A stretch of 64,000 nucleotides of DNA from Beijerinckiaceae bacterium (GTDB lineage Bacteria; Pseudomonadota; Alphaproteobacteria; Rhizobiales; Beijerinckiaceae), in the NCBI GenBank assembly GCA_947370975.1, contig CANBNG010000001.1:186001-250000 (forward strand). Direction: 5' to 3'. A program made the position numbers and the translations under genes. The notes under the pieces were generated by a model, which had not been told where the DNA came from, ran no database searches, and worked only from the letters and a program-made list of their open reading frames with translations. Below, piece after piece: positions 16,732-25,896 of the stretch (positions within the stretch are counted from its first letter, which is position 1; the number at the start of each line of letters is the position of its first letter).

Positions 16732-19700
16732 ATGCGGATCGAGCGGCGGTTTACGAAGGCAGGCCAGGGCCCCTATGCGGACATCACATTCCGCGCGGCA
16801 AAAAGCGAGATCCGGAACCCCGATGGTTCGATCGTCTATTCGCAGGACGATATTGCCGTGCCGGCCGTCTGGAGCCAGGTCGCGACCGACGTTCTCGCGC
16901 AGAAATATTTCCGCAAGGCCGGCGTGCCCGCACGCCTGAAGAGGGTCGAAGAAAACGACATCCCCTCCTTCCTCTGGCGCTCGGTCGCCGATGAAGAGGC
17001 GCTGGCCTCTCTCCCCAAGGAAGAGCGTTACGGCTCCGAGCGGTCGGCCACCGACGTGTTCCATCGCCTTGCCGGCGCTTGGACCTACTGGGGCTGGAAG
17101 GGCAAGTATTTCAACAATGAAGACGATGCGCTGGCCTTCTATGAAGAGCTCTGCGCCATGCTCGCGCGCCAGATTGCCGCGCCCAACTCCCCGCAATGGT
17201 TCAACACCGGCTTGCATTGGGCCTATGGCATCGATGGGCCGGGCCAGGGACATTATTACGTCGACTTCCAGACCGGCGAGCTCGTCAAGTCGACCTCGTC
17301 CTATGAGCATCCCCAGCCGCACGCCTGCTTCATCCAGTCCGTCGCCGACGATCTGGTGAACGAGGGCGGCATCATGGACCTTTGGGTGCGTGAAGCCCGC
17401 CTGTTCAAGTATGGCTCGGGCACCGGCTCGAACTTCTCAAAGCTGCGTGGCGAGAACGAACGCCTGTCGGGCGGCGGCAAGTCGTCGGGCCTGATGTCCT
17501 TCCTCAAGATCGGCGACCGCGCTGCGGGCGCGATCAAATCGGGCGGCACGACGCGCCGTGCGGCCAAGATGGTCGTTGTCGACGCCGACCATCCCGATAT
17601 CGAATCCTACATCGACTGGAAGGTGAAGGAGGAGGAGAAGGTCGCCTCGCTCGTCACCGGCTCCAAGATCGTCAAGAAGCACATGAAGGCCGTTCTCAAG
17701 GCCTGCGTGAATTGCGATGGCCCGAACGACGATTGCTACAACCCGGAGAAGAACCCGGCGCTGAAGAAGGCGATCAAGCTCGGCCGCCGCGATGGCGTGC
17801 CGGACAATTACATCAAGCGCGTCATCCAGTTCGCGCGTCAGGGCTACACCGACATCCAGTTCGACACCTATGACACCGACTGGGATTCGGAAGCCTATCT
17901 CACGGTCGCGGGCCAGAATTCCAACAATTCGGTCCGCGTGACCGATGACTTCCTGCGCGCGGTCGAGGCCGATGCGGACTGGAACCTCATCAAGCGCATC
18001 GACGGCAATGTCGCCAAGACGCTCAAGGCCAAGGATCTCTGGGAAAAGATCGGCTATGCCGCCTGGGCGTCCGCCGATCCCGGCCTGCAATATCACACGA
18101 CCATCAACGACTGGCACACCTGCCCGGCGTCGGGTCCGATCAATGCATCGAACCCCTGCTCGGAATATATGTTCCTCGACGACACGGCCTGTAACCTGGC
18201 GTCGCTGAACCTGCTTCAGTTCCGCGATCCGGCCAATAATGTCTTCGACATTGCCGCCTATGAACATGCCGTCCGCCTCTGGACGGTCGTGCTCGAAGTC
18301 TCGGTGCTGATGGCGCAGTTCCCGTCCAAGGAAATTGCCCGTCTCTCCTACGAGTACCGCACGCTTGGCCTTGGCTACGCCAATGTCGGCGGCCTGCTGA
18401 TGTCGACCGGCATTGGCTATGATTCGGATGAGGGCCGCGCGATCTGCGGCGCGCTCACCGCGATCATGACCGGCGTCTGCTATGCGACTTCGGCCGAAAT
18501 GGCCAAGGAACAGGGCCCCTTCCCGGGTCATGCCCCCAACGCCGATCACATGCTGCGCGTCATCCGCAACCACCGCCGCGCCGCTTATGGCGATGCGGAG
18601 GGCTACGAGCAGCTTCATGTTGCGCCTGTCGCGCTCGATCTCGCCACGCTCGACAAGCTGCCGACCAACGGCAAGATCTTTGCCCAACATGCCAAGCGTG
18701 CGTGGGATCTGGCTCTCTCGCTCGGCGAGAAGCACGGCTATCGCAATGCGCAGGTCTCCGTCGTTGCTCCCACTGGCACGATCGGCCTGGTGATGGATTG
18801 CGACACGACCGGCATCGAGCCCGACTTCGCGCTGGTGAAGTTCAAGAAACTGGCCGGTGGCGGCTATTTCAAGATCATCAACCGCGCTGTTCCCGAGGCC
18901 ATGCGTGCGCTCGGCTACAGCGAGGCGCAGCTGGCTGAAGTCGAAGCTTTCGCGGTGGGCCATGCCTCGCTGCGCCAGTCGCCCGGCGTCAACCACACGA
19001 CCTTGCGCGCCAAAGGCTTCACCGACGAGAAGCTTGAGACACTCGAGAAGACGCTGGCCAGCGCCTTCGACATCAAGTTCGTCTTCAACAAATGGGCGCT
19101 TGGCGCGGACTTCCTGACCGGCGCGCTGAAAGTGCCGGCCGAGAAGCTCGACGATCCGTCCTTCGAGCTCCTGCCCTTCCTCGGCTTCTCCAGGGCCGAG
19201 ATCGACGCTGCCAATGTGCATGTCTGCGGTGCGATGACGCTGGAAGGCGCGCCCCATCTCAAGGTCGAGCATTATTCGGTGTTCGATTGCGCCAATCCGT
19301 GCGGACGAACGGGCAAGCGCTATCTGTCGGTCGAGAGCCACATCCGGATGCTGGCTGCGGCGCAGCCCTTCATCACGGGTGCGATCTCCAAGACGATCAA
19401 CATGCCCAACGATGCGACGGTCGAGGATTGCAAGGACGCCTATATGCTGTCCTGGCGTCTCGCGCTGAAGGCCAATGCGCTCTACCGCGATGGCTCGAAG
19501 CTGTCGCAGCCGCTCAACTCGCAGCTCATCTCAGATGAGGAAGACGAGGATGATGATGCGACCGAAACGCTGGCCGCCATGTCGGCGACCGCGCGCACCA
19601 CGCATATTGCCGAGAAGATCGTCGAGCGGATCGTCGAGCGCGTCGAGCGCACGCGCGAACGCGAGCGTCTTCCCGATCGCCGCAAGGGCTATACCCAGAA

Positions 19701-20466
19701 GGCGGTCGTGGGCGGCCACAAGGTCTATCTGCGGACCGGCGAATATGTCGACGGTCGCATCGGCGAGATCTTCATCGACATGCACAAGGAAGGCGCTGCC
19801 TTCCGCTCGCTGATGAACAATTTCGCCATCGCCATCTCGGTCGGCCTGCAATATGGCGTGCCGCTGGATGAATATGTCGATGCCTTCACCTTCACCCGCT
19901 TTGAACCGGCGGGCTTCGTGCAGGGCAATGACGCGATCAAGAACGCCACGTCGATCCTCGACTATGTGTTCCGCGAACTGGCCATCTCCTACCTCGGCCG
20001 CAACGATCTCGCACATGTCGACCCGTCCGACATTGGCCATGACGTGATCGGCAAGGGCGACGACCAGAGCCGCCCCCAGGGCAGCCCTGTCACCAATGCC
20101 ACGACACGCTTCGTATCGCGCGGTTTCGTGCGCTCGAAGACCGACAAGCTGATGCTCGTCCAGGGCGGCGCATTCGACATGGCACATGCCGCCACGGGCA
20201 TCCTGCCCACCGACGGCGCAACCGCGCTGAAGGCCGACAGCGTGACCTACCGCGAGGACGTGACGGCGGCGACGACGGCCGAATTCGACCAGCTCGAATG
20301 GTCGGCAGCAGCAGCACCGAAGGCCTCCATCGCCGACAAGCGCGCGGAAGCTCGCATGAAGGGCTACGTCGGCGAAAGCTGCCCGGAATGCGCCAACTTC
20401 ACACTGGTGCGCAACGGAACATGCCTGAAGTGCGACACCTGTGGCAGCACGACAGGTTGCTCGTGA
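16732..20466 (+). CDS. nrdJ: Vitamin B12-dependent (class II) ribonucleoside-diphosphate reductase
   Basis: Makes deoxyribonucleotides using adenosylcobalamin to generate a thiyl radical, with or without oxygen. 1244 residues. Key residues seen: C199 (PHACFIQS), C476 and E478 (NPCSEYM), and C487 (TACNLASLNL); the 11-residue spacing of C476 and C487 matches the thiyl cysteine C322 and its partner C333 of the Thermotoga enzyme. Also GSGTGSNFSKLRG, APTGTIGLVMDCDTTGIEPD, and a C-terminal zinc-ribbon-like tail with CPEC, CLKCDTC and GCS cysteines that should shuttle electrons. An acidic insert (DEEDEDDDATE) lies near residue 940. Start set by AAGGGAAAAAGAGA upstream; followed by its own terminator. 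Confidence 0.97.
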   Translation: MRIERRFTKAGQGPYADITFRAAKSEIRNPDGSIVYSQDDIAVPAVWSQVATDVLAQKYFRKAGVPARLKRVEENDIPSFLWRSVADEEALASLPKEERYGSERSATDVFHRLAGAWTYWGWKGKYFNNEDDALAFYEELCAMLARQIAAPNSPQWFNTGLHWAYGIDGPGQGHYYVDFQTGELVKSTSSYEHPQPHACFIQSVADDLVNEGGIMDLWVREARLFKYGSGTGSNFSKLRGENERLSGGGKSSGLMSFLKIGDRAAGAIKSGGTTRRAAKMVVVDADHPDIESYIDWKVKEEEKVASLVTGSKIVKKHMKAVLKACVNCDGPNDDCYNPEKNPALKKAIKLGRRDGVPDNYIKRVIQFARQGYTDIQFDTYDTDWDSEAYLTVAGQNSNNSVRVTDDFLRAVEADADWNLIKRIDGNVAKTLKAKDLWEKIGYAAWASADPGLQYHTTINDWHTCPASGPINASNPCSEYMFLDDTACNLASLNLLQFRDPANNVFDIAAYEHAVRLWTVVLEVSVLMAQFPSKEIARLSYEYRTLGLGYANVGGLLMSTGIGYDSDEGRAICGALTAIMTGVCYATSAEMAKEQGPFPGHAPNADHMLRVIRNHRRAAYGDAEGYEQLHVAPVALDLATLDKLPTNGKIFAQHAKRAWDLALSLGEKHGYRNAQVSVVAPTGTIGLVMDCDTTGIEPDFALVKFKKLAGGGYFKIINRAVPEAMRALGYSEAQLAEVEAFAVGHASLRQSPGVNHTTLRAKGFTDEKLETLEKTLASAFDIKFVFNKWALGADFLTGALKVPAEKLDDPSFELLPFLGFSRAEIDAANVHVCGAMTLEGAPHLKVEHYSVFDCANPCGRTGKRYLSVESHIRMLAAAQPFITGAISKTINMPNDATVEDCKDAYMLSWRLALKANALYRDGSKLSQPLNSQLISDEEDEDDDATETLAAMSATARTTHIAEKIVERIVERVERTRERERLPDRRKGYTQKAVVGGHKVYLRTGEYVDGRIGEIFIDMHKEGAAFRSLMNNFAIAISVGLQYGVPLDEYVDAFTFTRFEPAGFVQGNDAIKNATSILDYVFRELAISYLGRNDLAHVDPSDIGHDVIGKGDDQSRPQGSPVTNATTRFVSRGFVRSKTDKLMLVQGGAFDMAHAATGILPTDGATALKADSVTYREDVTAATTAEFDQLEWSAAAAPKASIADKRAEARMKGYVGESCPECANFTLVRNGTCLKCDTCGSTTGCS

Positions 20467-20494
20467 GTTGAATTGCGATTGAATAAACGAAATC

Positions 20495-20520
20495 GGGGAG
20501 CCTCACGGCTCCCCTTTTTT
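20495..20520 (+). terminator. Rho-independent terminator of nrdJ
   Basis: An 8-bp stem GGGGAGCC-TCAC-GGCTCCCC followed by TTTTTT, 28 bases after the nrdJ stop. Confidence 0.94.
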
Positions 20521-20534
20521 GTGTTCCGCATCGT

Positions 20535-20738
20535 CATTGCGAGCGGAGCGAAGCAATCCATTTGCGCCCCTCTCGGGACCAATGATGCGAGGCATATGCG
20601 ACCTGAACTCCCTCCCCCTTGTGGGGAGGGCAGACTCGGCGCAGCCGAGCGGGGTGGGGGTTTTGCGCACGCGCCAAACATTCACCGCCTGCCTATGTTG
20701 CAAAGATGAATTGCCGCGGCGCTTCGCGCCTCGCAAGG
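20535..20738. repeat. Composite dispersed repeat: A fragment, inverted B, inverted A
   Basis: Three parts. 20535-20560 is a shorter A-like unit (CATTGCGAGCGGAGCGAAGC then AATCCA). 20606-20668 is module B in inverse orientation to the 6.9 kb copy. 20695-20738 is module A inverted, 40 of 44 bases identical to 6781-6824. The B unit is thus bracketed by facing A-type ends. It fills the gap between nrdJ and the converging DUF4340 gene, and no coding capacity is seen. Confidence 0.82.
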
Positions 20739-20777
20739 ACGGGGTCTGGTGGCGGCCCCGCCCTGCCAGACCTCTGC

Positions 20778-21800
20778 TCAGCTCTTGGGTTTGGCTTCCG
20801 CCGAGACATCCATAAGGCCCCAGCCCAGCATGTCCACTTCATGAGCGGCGAGCTTGAAATCCCAGCCTTCCGTCTTCTTGCGGAAATCCTCGGCCTCGGC
20901 ATTGCCCTCCTCGGCCGTGGCCTCGACGGCAAAGCGCACCCAGCCATCGGCCAGGGCGCCGATGCTCGTGTAGGTGATGCGCAGACCGTTGCGTGAGGTC
21001 ACGATCATCTGGCGCGCGTCAGGCTTCTGGGCGTCAATTGCCTTGCGGACATCCTGGAACGAAATCGGATCGACCATGAAGGACAGGCGCATCAGCTTGC
21101 CGGAATCGGATTCCCGTCCCTCGGGCGCATTGGCGAGCTTGATATCGTCGCCCTTCTTTTCAGCCACAGTGCGAATTTCGTCGCGCCCGCCGCCCTGGAC
21201 CGTGATCCCCGCCAAGGCATCGCGGCCGATGTTGATGAGGTTGATCTCGAACCATGCGGTATGGGGCATGGGCACGCGGACTTCGCCACGCGCGAGCCAT
21301 GTCTGCTTCTGATCGGCCAGGCGAATATAGGTACCGCCCTGCGCGCCACCCACCGTCGTGTCGCGATTGCCGACTGTCACGGAGGCCAGCACATTGCTCT
21401 TGGCATCGCGCAAGGTTACGTCGCGTCCAACGGTTTCTGGCGCAGCGCCCGGCTCTGCAAGGCCGAGATCGCCAAAGCGTGACGGGTCCGCCGTCTTGGT
21501 TTCTTCATAGGTGAGCATGGCAGCCCCCACGACGAGATCGCGGAACGCATCCGCCTTCACGGGATAATTCGACTCCCGATTGACGAAGCCATCCTCACGC
21601 CGCTCGATGGTGAAGCTCTTTTCATAATCACGGATCGTGACGCTCGCGACCTCGTTCACGCGCTGCACGAGCCCCTGAAAAACAGGCTGCCCGCGCTTGT
21701 CGCTGGCAAATCCCTGCGGGCCGCTGCGCAAGCTGGCAGCCGTCGCACCAATCGCCGCGAGGGTGAGGACAGCGAGAACGCCGAGTTCTTTCGTGTTCAT
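20778..21800 (-). CDS. DUF4340 domain-containing protein of a Gld-like ABC operon
   Basis: 340 residues: one N-terminal membrane helix (LGVLAVLTLAAIGATAAS) and a long extracytoplasmic DUF4340 region with repeated beta segments (SVTIRDYEKSFTIERREDGFVNRES, LASVTVGNRDTTVGGAQGGTYIRLAD). Family function is unknown; it regularly accompanies GldG-type ABC exporters. Last gene of a four-gene operon, starting 11 bases after the GldG-like stop; the ATG with GAGGAG upstream is chosen over one five codons earlier. Likely an accessory periplasmic component anchored in the inner membrane. Confidence 0.85.
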   Translation of the reverse strand: MNTKELGVLAVLTLAAIGATAASLRSGPQGFASDKRGQPVFQGLVQRVNEVASVTIRDYEKSFTIERREDGFVNRESNYPVKADAFRDLVVGAAMLTYEETKTADPSRFGDLGLAEPGAAPETVGRDVTLRDAKSNVLASVTVGNRDTTVGGAQGGTYIRLADQKQTWLARGEVRVPMPHTAWFEINLINIGRDALAGITVQGGGRDEIRTVAEKKGDDIKLANAPEGRESDSGKLMRLSFMVDPISFQDVRKAIDAQKPDARQMIVTSRNGLRITYTSIGALADGWVRFAVEATAEEGNAEAEDFRKKTEGWDFKLAAHEVDMLGWGLMDVSAEAKPKS

Positions 21801-21811
21801 CTGCGCTCTCC

Positions 21812-23671
21812 TCAAGCTTCTTTTTTCGGAAGGCTGCGCTTCCTGCGCCGGAAGGCGAGGAAGAGCGCGCCAATACCCACAACAAGCGGGACGCCGGCAA
21901 CATTGATCGCGGTGATCGTATTTTTCAGCCGGTCGACATCGCTGCGCAGGGCAAATTGCGTGGCGCGCAATTCCTCACGCGTGGCCAGAAGTTCCGTGCG
22001 GAACTTCTCGATGGTCTCGACCTGTTTGGGGGTCAGCACTTCCGTGCCCTTCTGCGCGCCGCGGCCAAGCTCCTGCAGCTTCTGCTCGGCATCCTTCAAT
22101 TTTTCCTGCAGGGCCATTTCCTTGGCGCGATAGCGCTGGTTGGCCTCGGCTTCCTTCTTCTGGATCAATTCGAAGGGCCGCCAGGACACGCCGCGTCCGC
22201 GCAGATCGGCAAGCGCCACGCCGCCCGACATCTGCTCGATGGCGTTCACAACGAAGTCGCCATTATTGGCGAAAGCCTGCGCAACCTCGGAGCCCATCAC
22301 ATTGCGACGCTGAATCCAGGTGCGATCCATCAACATGTCGGCATCGCCGACAAGGATCACATTCACCGGCTTCACGTTCTTGGCGAGCGGCTCGGCCTTT
22401 GCGGTCACGCCCTCGGGCGCTTTGGGAAAGGCGCTCTCAAGCGTGCCTGTGAGGCGGGCCGCAATGACTGGCGGGTTGGGACCGGGCTGCACCTTCACGA
22501 GCAAGGTGCGCAGATCGGTCGTGCGCTCCTTCATGGATTCGGCTGGCAGCACGCCGCCTTTTTTCGAGGCCGTGACGAGCGGACGCAAGATCACGCCGGG
22601 CTTGGCGCTTTCAAACGAGCCCGCCGTCGTGAAGACCATGGCCGAGAGCTGCGCCAGAATGGCGTCGTCCTTGCGCAAACCCTCGTCATGCACGGCAAGC
22701 CAGGGCAGATTGCTCATCTGCGCAGGACGCCCGTTGATCATGCGCTCGGTCTGGAGCGCAAAGCCCGGATCGGCGACCGCATTTTTGGGATCGTAGGTCA
22801 CGCCCCAGGCGGCAAAGAGCTTTTCAAGATTGGACGACGTATCGGGCGGCGGCGCACCGCGCGGGCCGCTCTGGTTCTCGGCATTGGGATCGACGAAAAT
22901 CAGCGATGCGCCACCCGCCATGACCCATTGGTCGATGGCGTAAAGCGTCTTGTCGGACAGGCCCTGCGGATGCACGACCATGACGACGCGCGTATCGGCG
23001 GGGAATTCCTCGACCTCGCCCACCATGGGCTTCACATCGAAGAACTGCTTCATTTGCACGAGGATCTGCTGCTCGCGCTGGCCAAGCTGCGGGTTGCCCT
23101 GCAGGTTCAGGCCATCGATGAGCGCAACCACCGCCTTGCCCTTGCGATCGAGCTCGGCGACGAGGCGCGTCAGGTCATATTCAAGAAAGGCTTCGCGCTC
23201 AGGCGAAAACGAACCGATGGTCGCCTTGCCGGTCGTGGAATTGGTCGCAGCCAGGCCGAAGAAAAGCCGATCGCCATTGCCAGACCCGATCGGGCTGATG
23301 CCAAAGGCAACCGCGCGATCCTCTTCTTCCGAATAGGGCTTGGGATCGATCACCTCGAGGATGATCTTGCCACGCGAACCTGCGACATAGGAATCGAGCA
23401 TGGCGCGCACGCGCGAGGCGAAGGCTGCAATCTGGGGCGCTTCGCGGGTAAGGCCCGAGGACATGAAGAAGCGGAAGCGGATCGGCTCGGCGATGACGCC
23501 GACCATGGCTTTCGTGCCCTCGCTCAGCGAATAGAGTTTCTGCTGGGTGAGGTCGATCCGCGCGCCGCGCAGCATGTTGGCAGCGATGATGTTGACGCAG
23601 CCAAAGATGATCGCGCCAAGAATGGCGGCGATGACAACGAGGCGTCCAGTGGTGAATGTCTTGCCGTTCAT
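21812..23671 (-). CDS. GldG-family ABC transporter auxiliary membrane protein
   Basis: About 619 residues. One N-terminal membrane helix (TGRLVVIAAILGAIIFGCVNIIA), a large extracytoplasmic region with GldG hallmarks (IDLTQQKLYSLSEGTKAMV, FLEYDLTRLVAEL, VALIDGLNLQGNP, YAIDQWVMAGGASLIFVDP), then a coiled-coil segment near the end (EAEANQRYRAKEMALQEKLKDAEQKLQEL and following) and a C-terminal helix next to RRKRSLPKK. In Bacteroidetes GldG works with GldA and GldF in gliding. Here no other gliding genes are present, so that role is not implied. Two adjacent ATG codons exist; the second fits the GAGGG site better. Confidence 0.88.
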   Translation of the reverse strand: MNGKTFTTGRLVVIAAILGAIIFGCVNIIAANMLRGARIDLTQQKLYSLSEGTKAMVGVIAEPIRFRFFMSSGLTREAPQIAAFASRVRAMLDSYVAGSRGKIILEVIDPKPYSEEEDRAVAFGISPIGSGNGDRLFFGLAATNSTTGKATIGSFSPEREAFLEYDLTRLVAELDRKGKAVVALIDGLNLQGNPQLGQREQQILVQMKQFFDVKPMVGEVEEFPADTRVVMVVHPQGLSDKTLYAIDQWVMAGGASLIFVDPNAENQSGPRGAPPPDTSSNLEKLFAAWGVTYDPKNAVADPGFALQTERMINGRPAQMSNLPWLAVHDEGLRKDDAILAQLSAMVFTTAGSFESAKPGVILRPLVTASKKGGVLPAESMKERTTDLRTLLVKVQPGPNPPVIAARLTGTLESAFPKAPEGVTAKAEPLAKNVKPVNVILVGDADMLMDRTWIQRRNVMGSEVAQAFANNGDFVVNAIEQMSGGVALADLRGRGVSWRPFELIQKKEAEANQRYRAKEMALQEKLKDAEQKLQELGRGAQKGTEVLTPKQVETIEKFRTELLATREELRATQFALRSDVDRLKNTITAINVAGVPLVVGIGALFLAFRRRKRSLPKKEA

Positions 23672-23678
23672 CATGCCC

Positions 23679-24413
23679 TCACGCAGCCTTGCGCGCATCG
23701 AGGATCTGGACATTGAGCCAGAGAGCGAAAGCGATCAGGGAAATGAAAAAGACCAGCGCCGAGGCTTCAAAAACCCCGTCGGTGATCCGCTGAAAATGGC
23801 CGATGAAGGACATGGAGGCGATGGCCTGCACGATCACATCGGGCGCCCACGGCCGCACCGCCGCAAGCACCAGGTCGAACCCCGCCATCACGAAGAGAAA
23901 GCCCGCGATCACCGCACCGATGAAGGCCAGAACCTGGTTCTTGGTAAGCGCGGAAATGCAGGATGCTATCGCCAGAAACGCGCCCGCCATCAGCCACGCG
24001 CCCAGATAAGACGCGAGGATGACGCCATTGTCGGGCGAGCCCAGCATGTTCACCGTGATCCAGAGCGGCATGGTGAAGACAAGGGCGAGGCCAGCAAAGG
24101 CAAAGGCGGCGAGCCATTTGCCAAATACGAATTTCCAAGGCTGAACGGGCAGCGTCATCAAAAGCTCGATGGTGCCAAGCCGGCGCTCCTCTGCCCACAG
24201 CCGCATGCCGACGGCGGGCATGAGCACCAGAAACAGCCAGGGCTGCCAGGTGAAGAAGGAGGAGAGATCGGCCTGCGCCCGGTCAAAGAAGCCGGACACG
24301 AAAAAGGTCATGCCAGCCGACACGCCGACGAAGACGGCGAGGAAAACAGCGGCCAGGGGCGTTGCGAAATAGGCCGCAAATTCGCGGCGGACAATCATCA
24401 GCAGGCTTCTCAT
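23679..24413 (-). CDS. ABC-2 type transporter permease (GldF-like)
   Basis: 244-residue inner-membrane protein with about six hydrophobic helices: near 12-40, 55-75, 98-120, 135-155, 165-190 and 218-238. Contains WAEERRLGTIELLMTLPVQPWKFVFGKWLAAF, the signature segment of ABC-2 permeases (EER..GT.E.L...P) that contacts the ATPase. Five bases after the ATPase gene and seven before the GldG-like gene, so it is the membrane core of this exporter. Substrate unknown. Confidence 0.9.
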   Translation of the reverse strand: MRSLLMIVRREFAAYFATPLAAVFLAVFVGVSAGMTFFVSGFFDRAQADLSSFFTWQPWLFLVLMPAVGMRLWAEERRLGTIELLMTLPVQPWKFVFGKWLAAFAFAGLALVFTMPLWITVNMLGSPDNGVILASYLGAWLMAGAFLAIASCISALTKNQVLAFIGAVIAGFLFVMAGFDLVLAAVRPWAPDVIVQAIASMSFIGHFQRITDGVFEASALVFFISLIAFALWLNVQILDARKAA

Positions 24414-24418
24414 GGCGG

Positions 24419-25195
24419 TCAGACCCCGGCCTGTTCGAGCGTGATATGGCGGAAGGCGTCTTCCAGCGGCGTTGTGCGCACAAGCTGCGGCACGTTGGGA
24501 TCGCGCGGCGGGGCCATGGCCAGCAATTGCGCGGGCGTCGCATCGGCCAACATGCGGCCATGGGCGATGACAATGGCGCGCGTGCAGATGGCCTCGACCT
24601 CTTCAAGAATATGGGTTGAGACGATGATCGCCTTGGAGGGCGCGAGCGCGCGGATCAGCGCGCGCATTTCATGCTTCTGGTTCGGGTCGAGCCCGTCCGT
24701 CGGCTCGTCCAGGATCAGCACATCGGGATCGTGCACCAGCGCCTGCGCAATGCCGACGCGGCGCTTGTAGCCCTTGGACAGCGCCTCGATGCGGCGGTCC
24801 CAGACCTCGGCAAGATCGATGCTCTCGACGAGCTCGGCAATGCGCCGGTTGGCCTCCTTGGGGGAAAGCCCGCGCATGCCGGCAACAAAGGCCAGGAAAT
24901 CGGCGACCGTCATGTCGGGATAGGCCGGCGCGCCTTCGGGCAGATAGCCGAGATGGCGGCGGGCCGCGATAGGGTCTTTCCGGGAATCATGGCCCGCCAC
25001 GAAGGCCGAGCCGGATGTGGGCTCAAGAAAGCCGGCGATGATCTTCATGGTGGTGGACTTGCCGGCGCCATTGGGCCCGAGAAATCCGACGACCTCACCC
25101 CGCCCCACTGAAAACTCAATGCCGTCGACCGCAGTCACCGAACCGAACTTTTTCGTCAGGGCGCGGGTTTCAACCAGCGTCAGCCCATTCGGCAT
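24419..25195 (-). CDS. ABC transporter ATP-binding protein (GldA-like)
   Basis: 258 residues, cytoplasmic ATPase of the same exporter. Walker A GPNGAGKST, Q-loop region, LSKGYKRRVGIAQA as signature, Walker B VLILDEPTDGLD, and the switch histidine in IIVSTHILEEVEA. First gene of the four-gene operon. The ATG eight codons downstream of an alternative one is chosen because AGGGAG lies at proper distance. Confidence 0.92.
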   Translation of the reverse strand: MPNGLTLVETRALTKKFGSVTAVDGIEFSVGRGEVVGFLGPNGAGKSTTMKIIAGFLEPTSGSAFVAGHDSRKDPIAARRHLGYLPEGAPAYPDMTVADFLAFVAGMRGLSPKEANRRIAELVESIDLAEVWDRRIEALSKGYKRRVGIAQALVHDPDVLILDEPTDGLDPNQKHEMRALIRALAPSKAIIVSTHILEEVEAICTRAIVIAHGRMLADATPAQLLAMAPPRDPNVPQLVRTTPLEDAFRHITLEQAGV

Positions 25196-25285
25196 GCCAT
25201 TCTCCCTCGGCTGGCCCATTTGGAATCGGGCCTTGGCTCTCCGGCGCATCGACGATACAGCCCGAGGCCATCACTTACGGAGAAA

Positions 25286-25849
25286 TCACGGCTTTTCAAG
25301 GCCTCGCCTGCGCAGAGGCAGCATACGGGCAAGAATCTCGTCTTTCGCGACGAACTGGTGCCATAAGGCGCCCAATATGTGCAGCCCGACCCCCGCCATC
25401 AAAAGATAGGCGAGCGCCCCGTGAACCTCCTCGGCGGGTTCGTAAATCCCCTTTTGCGAGGCCACGCCAAAGGCGAGCTTGAACAAGCCGAAGTCAAACA
25501 CCCGCCCGTGCCAGACATAGGCGACGATCCCGACGAGCGGAATGATGATCAAGAGCGCGTAAAGCCCGAGATGCGTGAACTTTGAGGCCAGCACAATCGG
25601 CCGGCTCCAGCCCGCCTCGGGCTCGGGGGCCGGATGGGACAGCCGCCACAAGATCCGCAAGAGCACGAGACCAAACATCAGCAGGCCAATGACTGCGTGC
25701 ATATTGATCCAGAAGGGGCGTCCGGCGCGCGGGATTGCGTCAAAGAGAAGCCCCAGGCCGCCGACGACGAGGATCAGGGCGGCGACAACCCAATGCAGCA
25801 CCATTGCCATGCCATCGTAGCGCGGTTGCGAGAGCCCGGAATTGGTCAT
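25286..25849 (-). CDS. Cytochrome b561
   Basis: 187-residue diheme inner-membrane cytochrome with four transmembrane helices, which moves electrons between quinol and periplasmic acceptors or superoxide. Heme-ligand histidines appear at the expected places: in VLHWVVAAL (helix 1), NMHAVIGL (helix 2), FTHLGLYALLIIIPL (helix 3) and LHILGALWHQF (helix 4). Starts 47 bases downstream of the IHF-like gene on the same strand. Start chosen at MTNSGLSQPRYDG, where family alignments normally begin. Its partner oxidoreductase is not in the window. Confidence 0.88.
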   Translation of the reverse strand: MTNSGLSQPRYDGMAMVLHWVVAALILVVGGLGLLFDAIPRAGRPFWINMHAVIGLLMFGLVLLRILWRLSHPAPEPEAGWSRPIVLASKFTHLGLYALLIIIPLVGIVAYVWHGRVFDFGLFKLAFGVASQKGIYEPAEEVHGALAYLLMAGVGLHILGALWHQFVAKDEILARMLPLRRRGLEKP

Positions 25850-25896
25850 GAGAATCAGCTTTCGTCTGGAGGCAGGCCGCCAGATTAACGCCAATC

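Noticed and set aside
17437..19341. 634-codon minus-strand frame opposite nrdJ
   Set aside because: Shadow of nrdJ, whose catalytic residues are all present on the plus strand.
20778..25195. Gliding motility operon
   Set aside because: Only the ABC components and DUF4340 are present; none of the other gliding or type IX secretion genes is nearby.
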